Source: Anaerolineales bacterium (GTDB taxonomy: Bacteria > Chloroflexota > Anaerolineae > 4572-78 > J111). From it: DNA of 64,000 nucleotides. Where the stretch lies: the NCBI GenBank assembly GCA_020634855.1, contig JACKAU010000012.1, positions 62,001-126,000 on the forward strand, in the 5' to 3' direction. Positions 16,509-24,949 of the stretch are shown in pieces. Numbering within the stretch: the first letter of the stretch is position 1; each line of letters begins with the position of its first letter. The position numbers and the translations under genes were made by a program. The notes under the pieces were generated by a model. It was not told the origin of the DNA. It saw nothing but the letters and a program-made list of their open reading frames with translations, and did no database searches.

Positions 16509-17252
16509 ATGGCGCTTCTATCTGCCCATAAGAATGATATTGGTCGCAATAAAGCTCGACAGAATGAGGATTACATCTGGGTTGATGATCAGATTGGGCT
16601 TTATATTGTAGCCGATGGTATGGGAGGGCACGATGCCGGCGATGTCGCCAGCCAGTTAGCTGCCACCACCGCAGGCGAAACCGTCATTGACCAACTGGTT
16701 GAGATCGGTCAAGACCCATCGGATGACATTATCAAAGGCGTTCTGCTCAACGCTGCTGAGGCGGCTAATCAGGCGGTCTATCAGGCAGCCCATCGCGCCG
16801 AGCAAAAGCGTAAAATGGGCACCACGATCGTTATGACCCTGATTACAGCCACAACGGCCTACGTTAGCCATGCCGGCGACTCACGGGCCTACCGGGTTCG
16901 GAATGCAACAATAACGCAATTGACCGAAGATGACTCCTGGAGCACATTTGTCCGTCAGAGTTCCGGTTCCGAACGTTCAAATCCCACGCTCGAACCCATT
17001 CTAACAAAGGCAGTTGGTCAAGATGTCTCGCTTGACCCCTCGTTTTCTCAGGTGGAGATTTTGCCGGGCGATGTCATCCTACTGTGTAGTGACGGTCTGT
17101 GGAATATGGTTGATAATGATCAAATTCTGGCCGAGGTGACAAAATCGGGTGACCAGGTTGAACAAGCGGTTCACAATCTGGTCGCAGCGGCTAATGCGGC
17201 CGGTGGTAAAGATAATATTTCAGTTGTGGTCATTAAAATTCTGTCCTCTTAG
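16509..17252 (+). CDS. PP2C-family Ser/Thr protein phosphatase
   Basis: A 247-residue stand-alone PPM phosphatase. The metal-binding motifs are in order: RQNED (D21), VADGMGGHDAG (D36), HAGDSRAYR, SDGLWNMV and GKDNIS near the C terminus. These residues bind two Mn/Mg ions and the phosphoprotein. In bacteria such enzymes usually reverse Ser/Thr kinases of the PknB type; none is in the window. It opens a same-strand block with two cyclases and a hybrid histidine kinase, which suggests a shared signalling circuit, although 219 bases separate it from the next gene. Confidence 0.93.
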   Translation: MALLSAHKNDIGRNKARQNEDYIWVDDQIGLYIVADGMGGHDAGDVASQLAATTAGETVIDQLVEIGQDPSDDIIKGVLLNAAEAANQAVYQAAHRAEQKRKMGTTIVMTLITATTAYVSHAGDSRAYRVRNATITQLTEDDSWSTFVRQSSGSERSNPTLEPILTKAVGQDVSLDPSFSQVEILPGDVILLCSDGLWNMVDNDQILAEVTKSGDQVEQAVHNLVAAANAAGGKDNISVVVIKILSS

Positions 17253-17471
17253 CGCCCTCTATTCTAATCGCCTAACTTTAACTTAATTTCATCATCGGGT
17301 AAAATTATAATTACCAGACCGCACTGTACCTCCTAATACGGCCCCAACAGGTTCGGCCTAGTCAGGATGCAGCGGTCTCCTGATAATCGGCAGGTGGGGT
17401 AACACAACCCGTAACTTAAAAATTTTACGTCGATTCCGAACAGAACTAGACATAGAGAGGTCAAAACCTTT

Positions 17472-19097
17472 ATGGTAACTGCTCCCTCGATCCTCATTGT
17501 GGACGACAATCCGACCGGCCAACAAATTATTCGCGGTATGTTGTTCGAACAAAACTATGAATTAAACTTTGCCAGTAACGGCCAGGAAGCCTTGCAACAG
17601 GTTGCCCACCTCAAACCGGATCTGCTCTTGTTAGATGTGATGATGCCGGGCCTGGACGGTTATGAGGTGTGCCAGCGGCTTAAAGCTAACGAAGAGTGGC
17701 AGCACATTCCCGTTATTCTGGTTACTGCGCTTAACAGCAAAGAAGATTTAGCCCACGGCCTCGATGTCGGAGCCGATGATTTTGTTTCCAAGCCGGTCAA
17801 TGGATTGGAACTCCGCGCGCGCATTCGGTCGATGCTGCGTATCAAAAAGCAATATGATAAGCTCAAAAAGCAGCAGCGCGAGTTGAAAGCCTCCTTTCAC
17901 TTAAATCAAAAGTTTTCCCAAGTTTTTGCTCAACATCTGGAAGCATTGGAGATTGTTCATCATACCGGTATTCGGTTGATAAACAATTTAAACATGGACT
18001 CGGTCTTAGATTTGGTCTCGCAAGCCGTGTTGGATCTGGTACCCGAGGCTGAAGGGTGTGTTATGCATTTGCTGTCCGATGACGAAAAGCAGTTTCTGCC
18101 GGTGGTCTACTCCACCGATAGTGCCAGTAAATTGGTTTATCCGGATCTGGGCATCGAAAGATTTGTCAAACAATGCATCCGGCAGGAGCACACGCTTATC
18201 ATTCCCGATGTGCTTAGCCAGCCCAATGGCGAACCGGCGCAGATTCCGGAAATTCGATCTCTGCTAATCACGCCTCTTTTTGAGGAAGATAAACCGGTGG
18301 GAGCGCTGAGTATCTATCGTTCAGAGGCCAAAGCCTTTGATGAAGGCTACCAATATGTTCTGTCGATTATCGGTCATCAGGCGGCGGTAGCGATCACCCG
18401 GGCCAAACTGCTGCGAGACAAAGAAATGGCCAGCGAGAAAGAAAAATGGGCCATTCGCAGCATTTTTCAACGCTATGTCAGTCCGGCGGTGGTTGATCAA
18501 GTCGTGGAAGACCGCAAGAATTTGGCGCTGGGCGGCCAGCGCCAGGAAGTGACCGTCCTATTTGCCGACCTGCGCGGCTTTACCGGTTTTTGCGAAGCGC
18601 GCGATCCGGAGCATCTGATCGATATCTTAAATCGCTACCTGGCTGTGGCTGTTGAAGCTATTTTGGCCGAGCAGGGCACCCTTGATAAATTTATGGGCGA
18701 CGCGGTTATGGCGCTCTTTAATGCCCCTCTGGCCCAACCTGATCACGCCCTTAGAGCGGCGCGGGCCGCTCTGGCCATGCAGCAGGCCATTGCTGATTTC
18801 AACGCCGCCATCGAAGATGAACAGGCGCTTAGCTTTGGCATTGGGTTGCACTTGGGCGCGGCTGTGGTCGGCAATATTGGTACAGCTCAGCAAATGAATT
18901 ATACCGCCATCGGCGATACGGTTAACCTGGCCAAACGTTTGCAGGAAAACGCCAAAGCCGGCCAAATTCTACTGAGCGACGCGGTCTACCAGGCGCTGGA
19001 ATCCCAATTCGAGGTCGAGTGTTTGGGCGACATCTCCGTCAAAGGACGGCGAACTCCCGTCCACACCTACGAACTGCGTGGGTTGGCTCAATTGTAG
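17472..19097 (+). CDS. Response regulator-GAF-class III adenylate cyclase
   Basis: A 541-residue cytoplasmic effector. Receiver domain at 1-125 with phospho-acceptor D55 (LLLDVMMPG) and the conserved lysine in FVSKP. A coiled linker (KQYDKLKKQQRELKAS) leads to a GAF domain (about 165-315). The class III cyclase domain fills 360-541: FADLRGFTG and MGDAVMALF carry the two metal-binding aspartates, and LDKFMGD plus NYTAIGDTVNLAKRL suggest the Lys/Asp pair of ATP-specific enzymes. It should make cAMP when phosphorylated, presumably by the nearby kinase. It is a close paralogue of the gene at 21656. Confidence 0.92.
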   Translation: MVTAPSILIVDDNPTGQQIIRGMLFEQNYELNFASNGQEALQQVAHLKPDLLLLDVMMPGLDGYEVCQRLKANEEWQHIPVILVTALNSKEDLAHGLDVGADDFVSKPVNGLELRARIRSMLRIKKQYDKLKKQQRELKASFHLNQKFSQVFAQHLEALEIVHHTGIRLINNLNMDSVLDLVSQAVLDLVPEAEGCVMHLLSDDEKQFLPVVYSTDSASKLVYPDLGIERFVKQCIRQEHTLIIPDVLSQPNGEPAQIPEIRSLLITPLFEEDKPVGALSIYRSEAKAFDEGYQYVLSIIGHQAAVAITRAKLLRDKEMASEKEKWAIRSIFQRYVSPAVVDQVVEDRKNLALGGQRQEVTVLFADLRGFTGFCEARDPEHLIDILNRYLAVAVEAILAEQGTLDKFMGDAVMALFNAPLAQPDHALRAARAALAMQQAIADFNAAIEDEQALSFGIGLHLGAAVVGNIGTAQQMNYTAIGDTVNLAKRLQENAKAGQILLSDAVYQALESQFEVECLGDISVKGRRTPVHTYELRGLAQL

Positions 19098-19217
19098 TAC
19101 TACTACTCTATTGTCAGCCCCTTAATAACCCATTACAATAGCAGCGTCACTAACCGATGTTCTTTAAACATTTTACGCTGTGTATGGGTTTGTCTGGGAC
19201 TGATCCCGGATCAAAGG

Positions 19218-19272
19218 CCTCCTGTTTTAACTTCCTCATCAATGAAGTTAAGACTACACAGGAGGTTTTTTT
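19218..19272 (+). terminator. Terminator between the first cyclase and the kinase
   Basis: CCTCCTGT (19218-19225) pairs with ACAGGAGG (19258-19265) and is followed by seven T. A nested AACTTC/GAAGTT pair lies in the loop. The hairpin sits 28 bases before the kinase start and sequesters the only AGGAGG nearby, so read-through control of the kinase gene is possible. Confidence 0.75.
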
Positions 19273-19299
19273 ATTTCACTAAGACCTTTTGGGGTGTCT

Positions 19300-21663
19300 A
19301 TGGCAGCCGCTAACGATTATCAGAACGAAACACAAACACTCCAGTATGATCGAGAATTGCTTATTCTCCAATCGGCCAGTGCCGCTATTATGTCTAGCCT
19401 TGATCTGGAGCATGTGCTGAATGCGGTCATTGGTGAGATGATCAATCTGCTGGGGGTGGAAGCCTGCACCATTTTTGATTGGAAGCCGGCTGACAACAAA
19501 ATTTATGAGTTGGCAGCCTATCGTCCGCCGGACTGGGTTGATAGCCCCAACACTACCCCTACCTCCTTAAAGTTAGCGGATTTCCCTGTCACCTGGCGCG
19601 TTCTGACCGATAAATTGGCGATCCAATCAACGCTGTCCGGCGACCCTCCTTTGGCTGAAACCCACGCCGACCGGCAGGATAACATCCGCACCCTGCTTAT
19701 GCTGCCCATGATCTTTCAAGAGCGCGTAATCGGCCTGGTCGATGTGATGGATCGACGCTCCGAGCGTGTTTTTTCTCCCAAAGAAGTGGCGATGGCCAGG
19801 CTGCTGGCCAACCATGCCGCCATTGCGCTTGAAAATGCCCGGCTCCATACCGAAACCGAACGCCATACCCAGCAGCTCGCGCTGATGCAGCAACTCGACC
19901 GGGCTATCACCGTCAGCCTGCGAATTTCGGATGTGTATTACGCCTTTGCCAGCCACGTCGCCCGCATGCTCAGCTACGATCACATGTCGATCACGCTGCT
20001 GGAAACGGATTACTTCCGGGTGAGTTATACCGCCAACGCCGATGCCTCAATGAACTCGTTACCGGTTGGGACTCGTCTGCCCTACCATGCTTCGGCCGCG
20101 GGTTGGGTAGTTGGCCACCGACAGCCCCTCATGCGTCACAACATCGCTGCCGACTCCCACTTTGTCGAGGACGAACAGTTGGTTAAAAACCAGATCAAAG
20201 CCCATCTGATTATCCCTCTCCGTACCCAGGGTAAAGTTATCGGCACCTGGAATATCGGCAGCCGACTGGTCGGGGCGTATTCACCCGATGATTTGGTACT
20301 GGCCCAGCGCGTGGCCGACCAACTGGCGGTGGCTATTGCTAACGCTCAATCCTACGAACAGGCGCGGCAGGAAATTGCGGAGCGTAAGCGCGCCGAAGCC
20401 GCTCTGGAAAAAGAACGGGCGATGCTGGCCCAGCGCGTGGCCGAACAGACCGCCGGTCTGCGCGCCGCCAACATCGAGTTAGCCCGCATTGCCCGGCTCA
20501 AGGACGAATTTTTGGCCAATGTTAGCCATGAACTGCGCACGCCCCTGACCGCTATCTTGGGCTTGTGTGAAATGTTGGATTTGGGTGTCTACGGTTCGTT
20601 GAATGACAAACAAAACCAATCGATCCGCTACATAGATGAAAGCGGCCGGCATTTATTGGCCCTGATTAACGATATTTTGGATCTGGCCAAAGTAGAAGCC
20701 AAGGAATTAGAATTGGAGTTGCGGCCCGTCAACGTCGAAGCGGTGTGCCAGGCCAGCTTAACGTTGGTTAAGCAGATGGCGTACAAGAAGCAGTTAAAAA
20801 TGTCGCTGGCTCTGGATAGCACCATTTCCGTCATTCAGGTCGACGAGCGCCGGTTGAAACAGATTTTAGTTAACCTGCTCAGCAATGCCGTTAAATTTAC
20901 ACCCGATGGGGGTGCGGTGGGCCTGGAGGTAGATCGAGATGAGGAGCAGGACCGGGTTATTTTTACCGTGTGGGATACCGGTATTGGTATTTCTGAAGCG
21001 CATCAAGCCCAATTATTCCAACCTTTTGTGCAATTGGACAACACGTTATCTGAGCAGAACGCCGGAACCGGTCTGGGCCTATCGCTGGTCTATGGCCTGA
21101 CCAAACTGCACGGGGGCGATGTAACGCTGGAAAGCAAAGTGGGGCACGGTAGCCGCTTTGTCGTTTCGCTGCCGTGGCTCAAGCCCGAACCCACACCGGA
21201 GGCCGACCAACCGGCCTCAATCGCAGCCAGCTTACGCGAAGCCATAGCCTCTGAGGCTATCGATCAGTTGCCGTCCGGGCCTCTGCTGCTACTGGCTGAA
21301 GATGATAAAAAAATCGCGGCCTTACTGCTGGATTTTCTAACTCGACAAGGTTACCGCGTTGTGATCGCGCACACCGGCCGGGAGGCCCTGACTCAAGCCC
21401 AACTCGAGCGCCCTGCCTTAATCCTGATGGATGTTCAGATGCCGGAACTGGACGGATTAACCGTCATTCGCCGGATACGAGCCGACAGCGAACTGGCGCA
21501 TATCCCGATCATTGCCCTCACCGCGCGAGCTATGGCCGGCGACCGCGAAAAGTGTTTAGCCGCCGGGGCTAATGATTACCTCAGCAAACCGGTCAGCCTG
21601 GCCGAATTGGTTACTCGGCTAAACGTTCATTTGTCCACGGCAACGGAGGCGTCCAATGAATAA
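19300..21663 (+). CDS. Hybrid sensor histidine kinase (GAF-GAF-HisKA-HATPase-REC)
   Basis: About 787 residues, cytoplasmic. Two GAF domains (about 20-180 and 195-350) sense unknown ligands, a coiled coil (about 355-405) follows, then the HisKA box FLANVSHELRTPLTAILG with the phospho-histidine. The HATPase_c domain shows the N box (LVNLLSNAVKF), G1 (DTGIGIS) and G2 (GTGLGLSLV). A C-terminal receiver (about 660-780) has its aspartate in ILMDVQMPELDG. No membrane segment is present. The start may be the GTG at 19294. The stop overlaps the next cyclase gene by eight bases, so the two are translationally coupled. Confidence 0.93.
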   Translation: MAAANDYQNETQTLQYDRELLILQSASAAIMSSLDLEHVLNAVIGEMINLLGVEACTIFDWKPADNKIYELAAYRPPDWVDSPNTTPTSLKLADFPVTWRVLTDKLAIQSTLSGDPPLAETHADRQDNIRTLLMLPMIFQERVIGLVDVMDRRSERVFSPKEVAMARLLANHAAIALENARLHTETERHTQQLALMQQLDRAITVSLRISDVYYAFASHVARMLSYDHMSITLLETDYFRVSYTANADASMNSLPVGTRLPYHASAAGWVVGHRQPLMRHNIAADSHFVEDEQLVKNQIKAHLIIPLRTQGKVIGTWNIGSRLVGAYSPDDLVLAQRVADQLAVAIANAQSYEQARQEIAERKRAEAALEKERAMLAQRVAEQTAGLRAANIELARIARLKDEFLANVSHELRTPLTAILGLCEMLDLGVYGSLNDKQNQSIRYIDESGRHLLALINDILDLAKVEAKELELELRPVNVEAVCQASLTLVKQMAYKKQLKMSLALDSTISVIQVDERRLKQILVNLLSNAVKFTPDGGAVGLEVDRDEEQDRVIFTVWDTGIGISEAHQAQLFQPFVQLDNTLSEQNAGTGLGLSLVYGLTKLHGGDVTLESKVGHGSRFVVSLPWLKPEPTPEADQPASIAASLREAIASEAIDQLPSGPLLLLAEDDKKIAALLLDFLTRQGYRVVIAHTGREALTQAQLERPALILMDVQMPELDGLTVIRRIRADSELAHIPIIALTARAMAGDREKCLAAGANDYLSKPVSLAELVTRLNVHLSTATEASNE

Positions 21664-23287
21664 AACCATTTTGGTTGTCGACGACGAGCCGGTTATTCGC
21701 AAGATTTTGAACGATTTGCTGTTGTCCGAAGGGTATCGCCTAGAATTTGCCTGCGACGGCTTCGAGGCGTTGCAAAAACTACCGGCCGTCGAGCCTGATT
21801 TGATATTGCTCGATGTGATGATGCCCGCGATGAGCGGCTTGGAGGTCACCCGGCGGGTTAAGAGCAATCCTGAATGGCAGCCTATACCTATCATCCTGGT
21901 TACGGCCCTTGACGGTCGGAAGGATGTGGCCCGGGGTCTTGATGCAGGCGCCGACGATTTCATTCGCAAGCCCTTCGACCAGGTTGAACTACTGGCCCGG
22001 GTCCGGTCGATGCTGCGCATCAAAGGTCAATATGATTTGCTAGAGCGGCGGCGGCAGGAATTGGAAACATCGCTGTATCTGAACGAAAAATTCGCCGGCG
22101 TGATCGCCCGTCATCTGGAAGAGTTGGAAGTTTTACACAACACCGGTCTCCAGCTAATCACCAACCTGGACTCAGACTCAGTTTTGACCCTGATTGCTCA
22201 GACCACGCAGGACCTTATCCCCGAGTCCTGCCGCAGTTTTATGCATCTGGTATCTGATGAAGACGAATCGCTACTGCCGGTAGTATTTTTTCCTGAAACC
22301 AACTCGAAAATGATCTATCCCGATCTCGGCGTCGAGCCGGTGATCCGGCAGGTGCTCGCGACTCGGTTCCCCGCTCAAATTCCCGATGTAACGGCCGAAC
22401 CTCACGGCTGCCGGCCGGCTATCAATGAAATTCGTTCGCTGCTGACCGTTCCGATGGTCAATCAATATCGACTACTCGGTACGCTCAGTGTGGCCAGTCC
22501 CGATGTGGACGCCTTTCCTATGGGACGCAACCATGTCCTGTCGATTCTGGCCGATCAGGCGGCGGTGGCTATCGCCAAAGCCCGCTTTTTCGAGACCACG
22601 GTCAAAAGCAAAGAGGCCGAGAAGGCCACGATCCGGCGTATCTTTCAACGTTACGTCAGCCCGGCCGTAGTTGATAGTCTGGTTGATAATGTCGATGATG
22701 TGGCTTTGGGCGGTCGGCGACGGGAGATTAGCGTGTTTTTTGCCGATATCCGCAACTTCAGCCGTTTCGCCGAGAATTCTCCCTCAGAACGTGTGGTTGA
22801 AATTCTCAACCACTACTTCTCCCTGGCCGTTGAGGCCATTTTGGCCGAGCAGGGGACGCTGGATAAATTTATGGGGGATGCGGTGATGGCCATCTTTAAC
22901 GCTCCGTTGCTCCAGCCCGACGGCACGCTGCGGGCAGCCAGGGCCGCCCTGGTTATGCAGCAGGCCATCACTCGCTATAATGCGACGGCTGACCACGAGC
23001 CTTTACTGTTTGGCATCGGTATCCACGCCGGCCCGGCCGTGGTCGGCAATATTGGCGCGGCACAGCAAATGAACTACACCGCCATTGGCGATACCGTCAA
23101 CCTGGCGAAACGGTTGCAAGAGAGCGCAGAGGGCGGCCAAATTTTGCTCAGCCAGGCCGCTTTCGAGGCCGTCCAAGACGAGGTGATCGCCGAAAAATTG
23201 GGCGTATTTGAATTCAAAGGACGGGCCTCGGTTGAGCAGGTTTATCGCTTAGTTGGGCTGACTGCTCCAGCTACGGCCCCCAACTAA
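21656..23287 (+). CDS. Response regulator-GAF-class III adenylate cyclase, second copy
   Basis: A 543-residue paralogue of the protein at 17472 with the same order. The receiver has its aspartate in LILLDVMMPAMSG, a coiled linker and GAF domain follow (about 165-315), then the cyclase domain with FADIRNFSRF, LDKFMGDAVMAIF and NYTAIGDTVNLAKRL. The catalytic and metal residues remain. It begins inside the last codons of the histidine kinase gene, which marks it as the most likely phosphorylation partner. The C-terminal stop lies 17 bases inside the convergent lipoprotein gene. Confidence 0.92.
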   Translation: MNKTILVVDDEPVIRKILNDLLLSEGYRLEFACDGFEALQKLPAVEPDLILLDVMMPAMSGLEVTRRVKSNPEWQPIPIILVTALDGRKDVARGLDAGADDFIRKPFDQVELLARVRSMLRIKGQYDLLERRRQELETSLYLNEKFAGVIARHLEELEVLHNTGLQLITNLDSDSVLTLIAQTTQDLIPESCRSFMHLVSDEDESLLPVVFFPETNSKMIYPDLGVEPVIRQVLATRFPAQIPDVTAEPHGCRPAINEIRSLLTVPMVNQYRLLGTLSVASPDVDAFPMGRNHVLSILADQAAVAIAKARFFETTVKSKEAEKATIRRIFQRYVSPAVVDSLVDNVDDVALGGRRREISVFFADIRNFSRFAENSPSERVVEILNHYFSLAVEAILAEQGTLDKFMGDAVMAIFNAPLLQPDGTLRAARAALVMQQAITRYNATADHEPLLFGIGIHAGPAVVGNIGAAQQMNYTAIGDTVNLAKRLQESAEGGQILLSQAAFEAVQDEVIAEKLGVFEFKGRASVEQVYRLVGLTAPATAPN

Positions 23288-24737
23288 TCCGCTCGGTCGT
23301 CCAATCGCGATCGCCAACCCCCCACGGGCTGGGGTTGGTATTGATCTTAGACAGGTCCAGCAGTTGCACCGGCTCGCCGCCGCTGCGCGGTACGGCCCAA
23401 ATTCCCCAGGTGCCGGCTCGATCCGATACAAACGCCACCCAATTGCCGTCCGGCGATACGGTCGGTAGGCCGTCCTGGAAAAATTCGGCGTTGGACAAAT
23501 TGGTCAAGTTGCTGCCGTCCAAATCGACGGAATAGGCTTCCCAGTTTTGATCGATATTGCCGGCCGAGAAAAAAACTTGGAAGCCGTCGGTGTCGCTGGG
23601 CCGGCCGTTCGCCGTAGCCAGCAGTTGGCGCGAACCGACGCCGCCCTGCCACAGGTTCGACGCACCGCTAACCACGTACAGGCCGTCATCCCCTTCAAAG
23701 CTAAAAAAGGCAATCCGATCATCCTCCGTCCAGACCGGCGCTTCGCCTATGGCCACCTTCCCGAAGGTCAGCACATCGCGACATTCCGTGCTGTCCTCAA
23801 ATTTGGGTAACTGCATGGAACAAGGGCTGAATACGTGCGGCAGCGAATCGCCGGAAATCGGATCGGTCAGGGCCTTGGGATTTGAGTAGGCGTAGCGGGC
23901 GCCGTCGGGACTCCAGAAAGGATAACTGTCCTCCGGCACATCCTTAACCAGCCCCAGCCAGGTATAGTTCGTGTCGAGCAGCCCCAACCCTTCGCCCAGG
24001 CTGTTGTCCTGGTTGTTGACCAATAGCCGGCCATCGTTGGAGAAATTCGGTTGGCGCGCCCGTGGCTGCACAATAAACGGATCGCCGTCCGGCACCTCAA
24101 AAACCCACACGTCATAATGTCCGGCCCCATCGTCAATCGAAAAAGCGATGCGCCCGGTCATCTCCGCCGGGGTTGGCAGCGGCGTGGGCGACGGCTCTTC
24201 AGTCGGTGGTGGTGAGGTCGGTGCTTCGGCTGCGACCGCTTCTTCTTCCACTGCCTCTTCCGCTTCTTCAGTCGCTTCAGCCTCCTCGCTGGCGTCCTCC
24301 TCTTCCTCCGCCTCGATCGCCTCAGTGGGAGTCGCTATCGGCGAGGTGGCCGATCCGCTGTCGGCTTCGACCGCGTCTTCATCCGGTTCACTAGTCGCTG
24401 CCTCCTCTGGTGTTGACGTTGACGCGTTGGAGGTCACCGTGGGCGTCGATGTGGGTTGGGTCGGCGCCGGAGTGGGCGATAGGGTGGCCGTCGCCGTGGG
24501 CGTTGGTGTGGTAAATACGGCCAATTCAAAGGTCGCTGTTGGCGTCGGCGCGGTAAACGTCAGCAAACTGCTCGAGTCGCACGCGGTCAGACTAATACTG
24601 ACCAGCAGGAAGAGTAATTTTAGAACGTGAGCGTTGGCTTGCTTGAAATTTGTCAATCTGGACCCATACGGCGATACTGCTACTCTCTGAGATACATGTT
24701 GTGAGTTACTTAACTTGATAACCAGCTTCGGATGCAT
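23271..24737 (-). CDS. Lipoprotein with Glu/Thr-Pro linker and PD40/WD40-like propeller
   Basis: A 488-residue exported lipoprotein. A hydrophobic signal ends in the lipobox LTAC at about residue 53. A low-complexity region rich in Pro/Thr and then Glu/Ala (about 60-180) leads to a TolB/PD40-like beta-propeller (about 190-485) with recurring blades such as SPDGARYAYSN, SPDGNWVAFVSDRAG and WGIWAVPRSGGEPVQLLD. It should be fixed at the outer membrane face as a scaffold or binding protein. The extended n-region before the signal makes a later start possible, but no later ATG precedes the lipobox. It overlaps the cyclase gene tail to tail. Confidence 0.85.
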   Translation of the reverse strand: MHPKLVIKLSNSQHVSQRVAVSPYGSRLTNFKQANAHVLKLLFLLVSISLTACDSSSLLTFTAPTPTATFELAVFTTPTPTATATLSPTPAPTQPTSTPTVTSNASTSTPEEAATSEPDEDAVEADSGSATSPIATPTEAIEAEEEEDASEEAEATEEAEEAVEEEAVAAEAPTSPPPTEEPSPTPLPTPAEMTGRIAFSIDDGAGHYDVWVFEVPDGDPFIVQPRARQPNFSNDGRLLVNNQDNSLGEGLGLLDTNYTWLGLVKDVPEDSYPFWSPDGARYAYSNPKALTDPISGDSLPHVFSPCSMQLPKFEDSTECRDVLTFGKVAIGEAPVWTEDDRIAFFSFEGDDGLYVVSGASNLWQGGVGSRQLLATANGRPSDTDGFQVFFSAGNIDQNWEAYSVDLDGSNLTNLSNAEFFQDGLPTVSPDGNWVAFVSDRAGTWGIWAVPRSGGEPVQLLDLSKINTNPSPWGVGDRDWTTERISWGP

Positions 24738-24949
24738 CTATGGCGCCTCAACTTCGTGAAAGTTTTATCTCTAACTAAATTTATACAGTATTCTTACGGA
24801 TTATTTAGTCATTCAAAGTACGCTATTGTCGTGTAAATTAACAATCATTCAATTCTATTTCTAGCTCATTCCCATCCCCTAATCCCCGACTCTCTAATCT
24901 CACAGCCCAAGACCCTAAGGTAACGCCACCTTAGTCAGAGAGATAAGCC
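24738..24949. other. Divergent intergenic region
   Basis: About 210 AT-rich bases between divergent genes. The 18-mer AAGTACGCTATTGTCGTG (24816-24833) matches 17 of 18 bases of the sequence just before and over the FtsB-like GTG start (12583-12601). No gene is seen. Confidence 0.4.
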
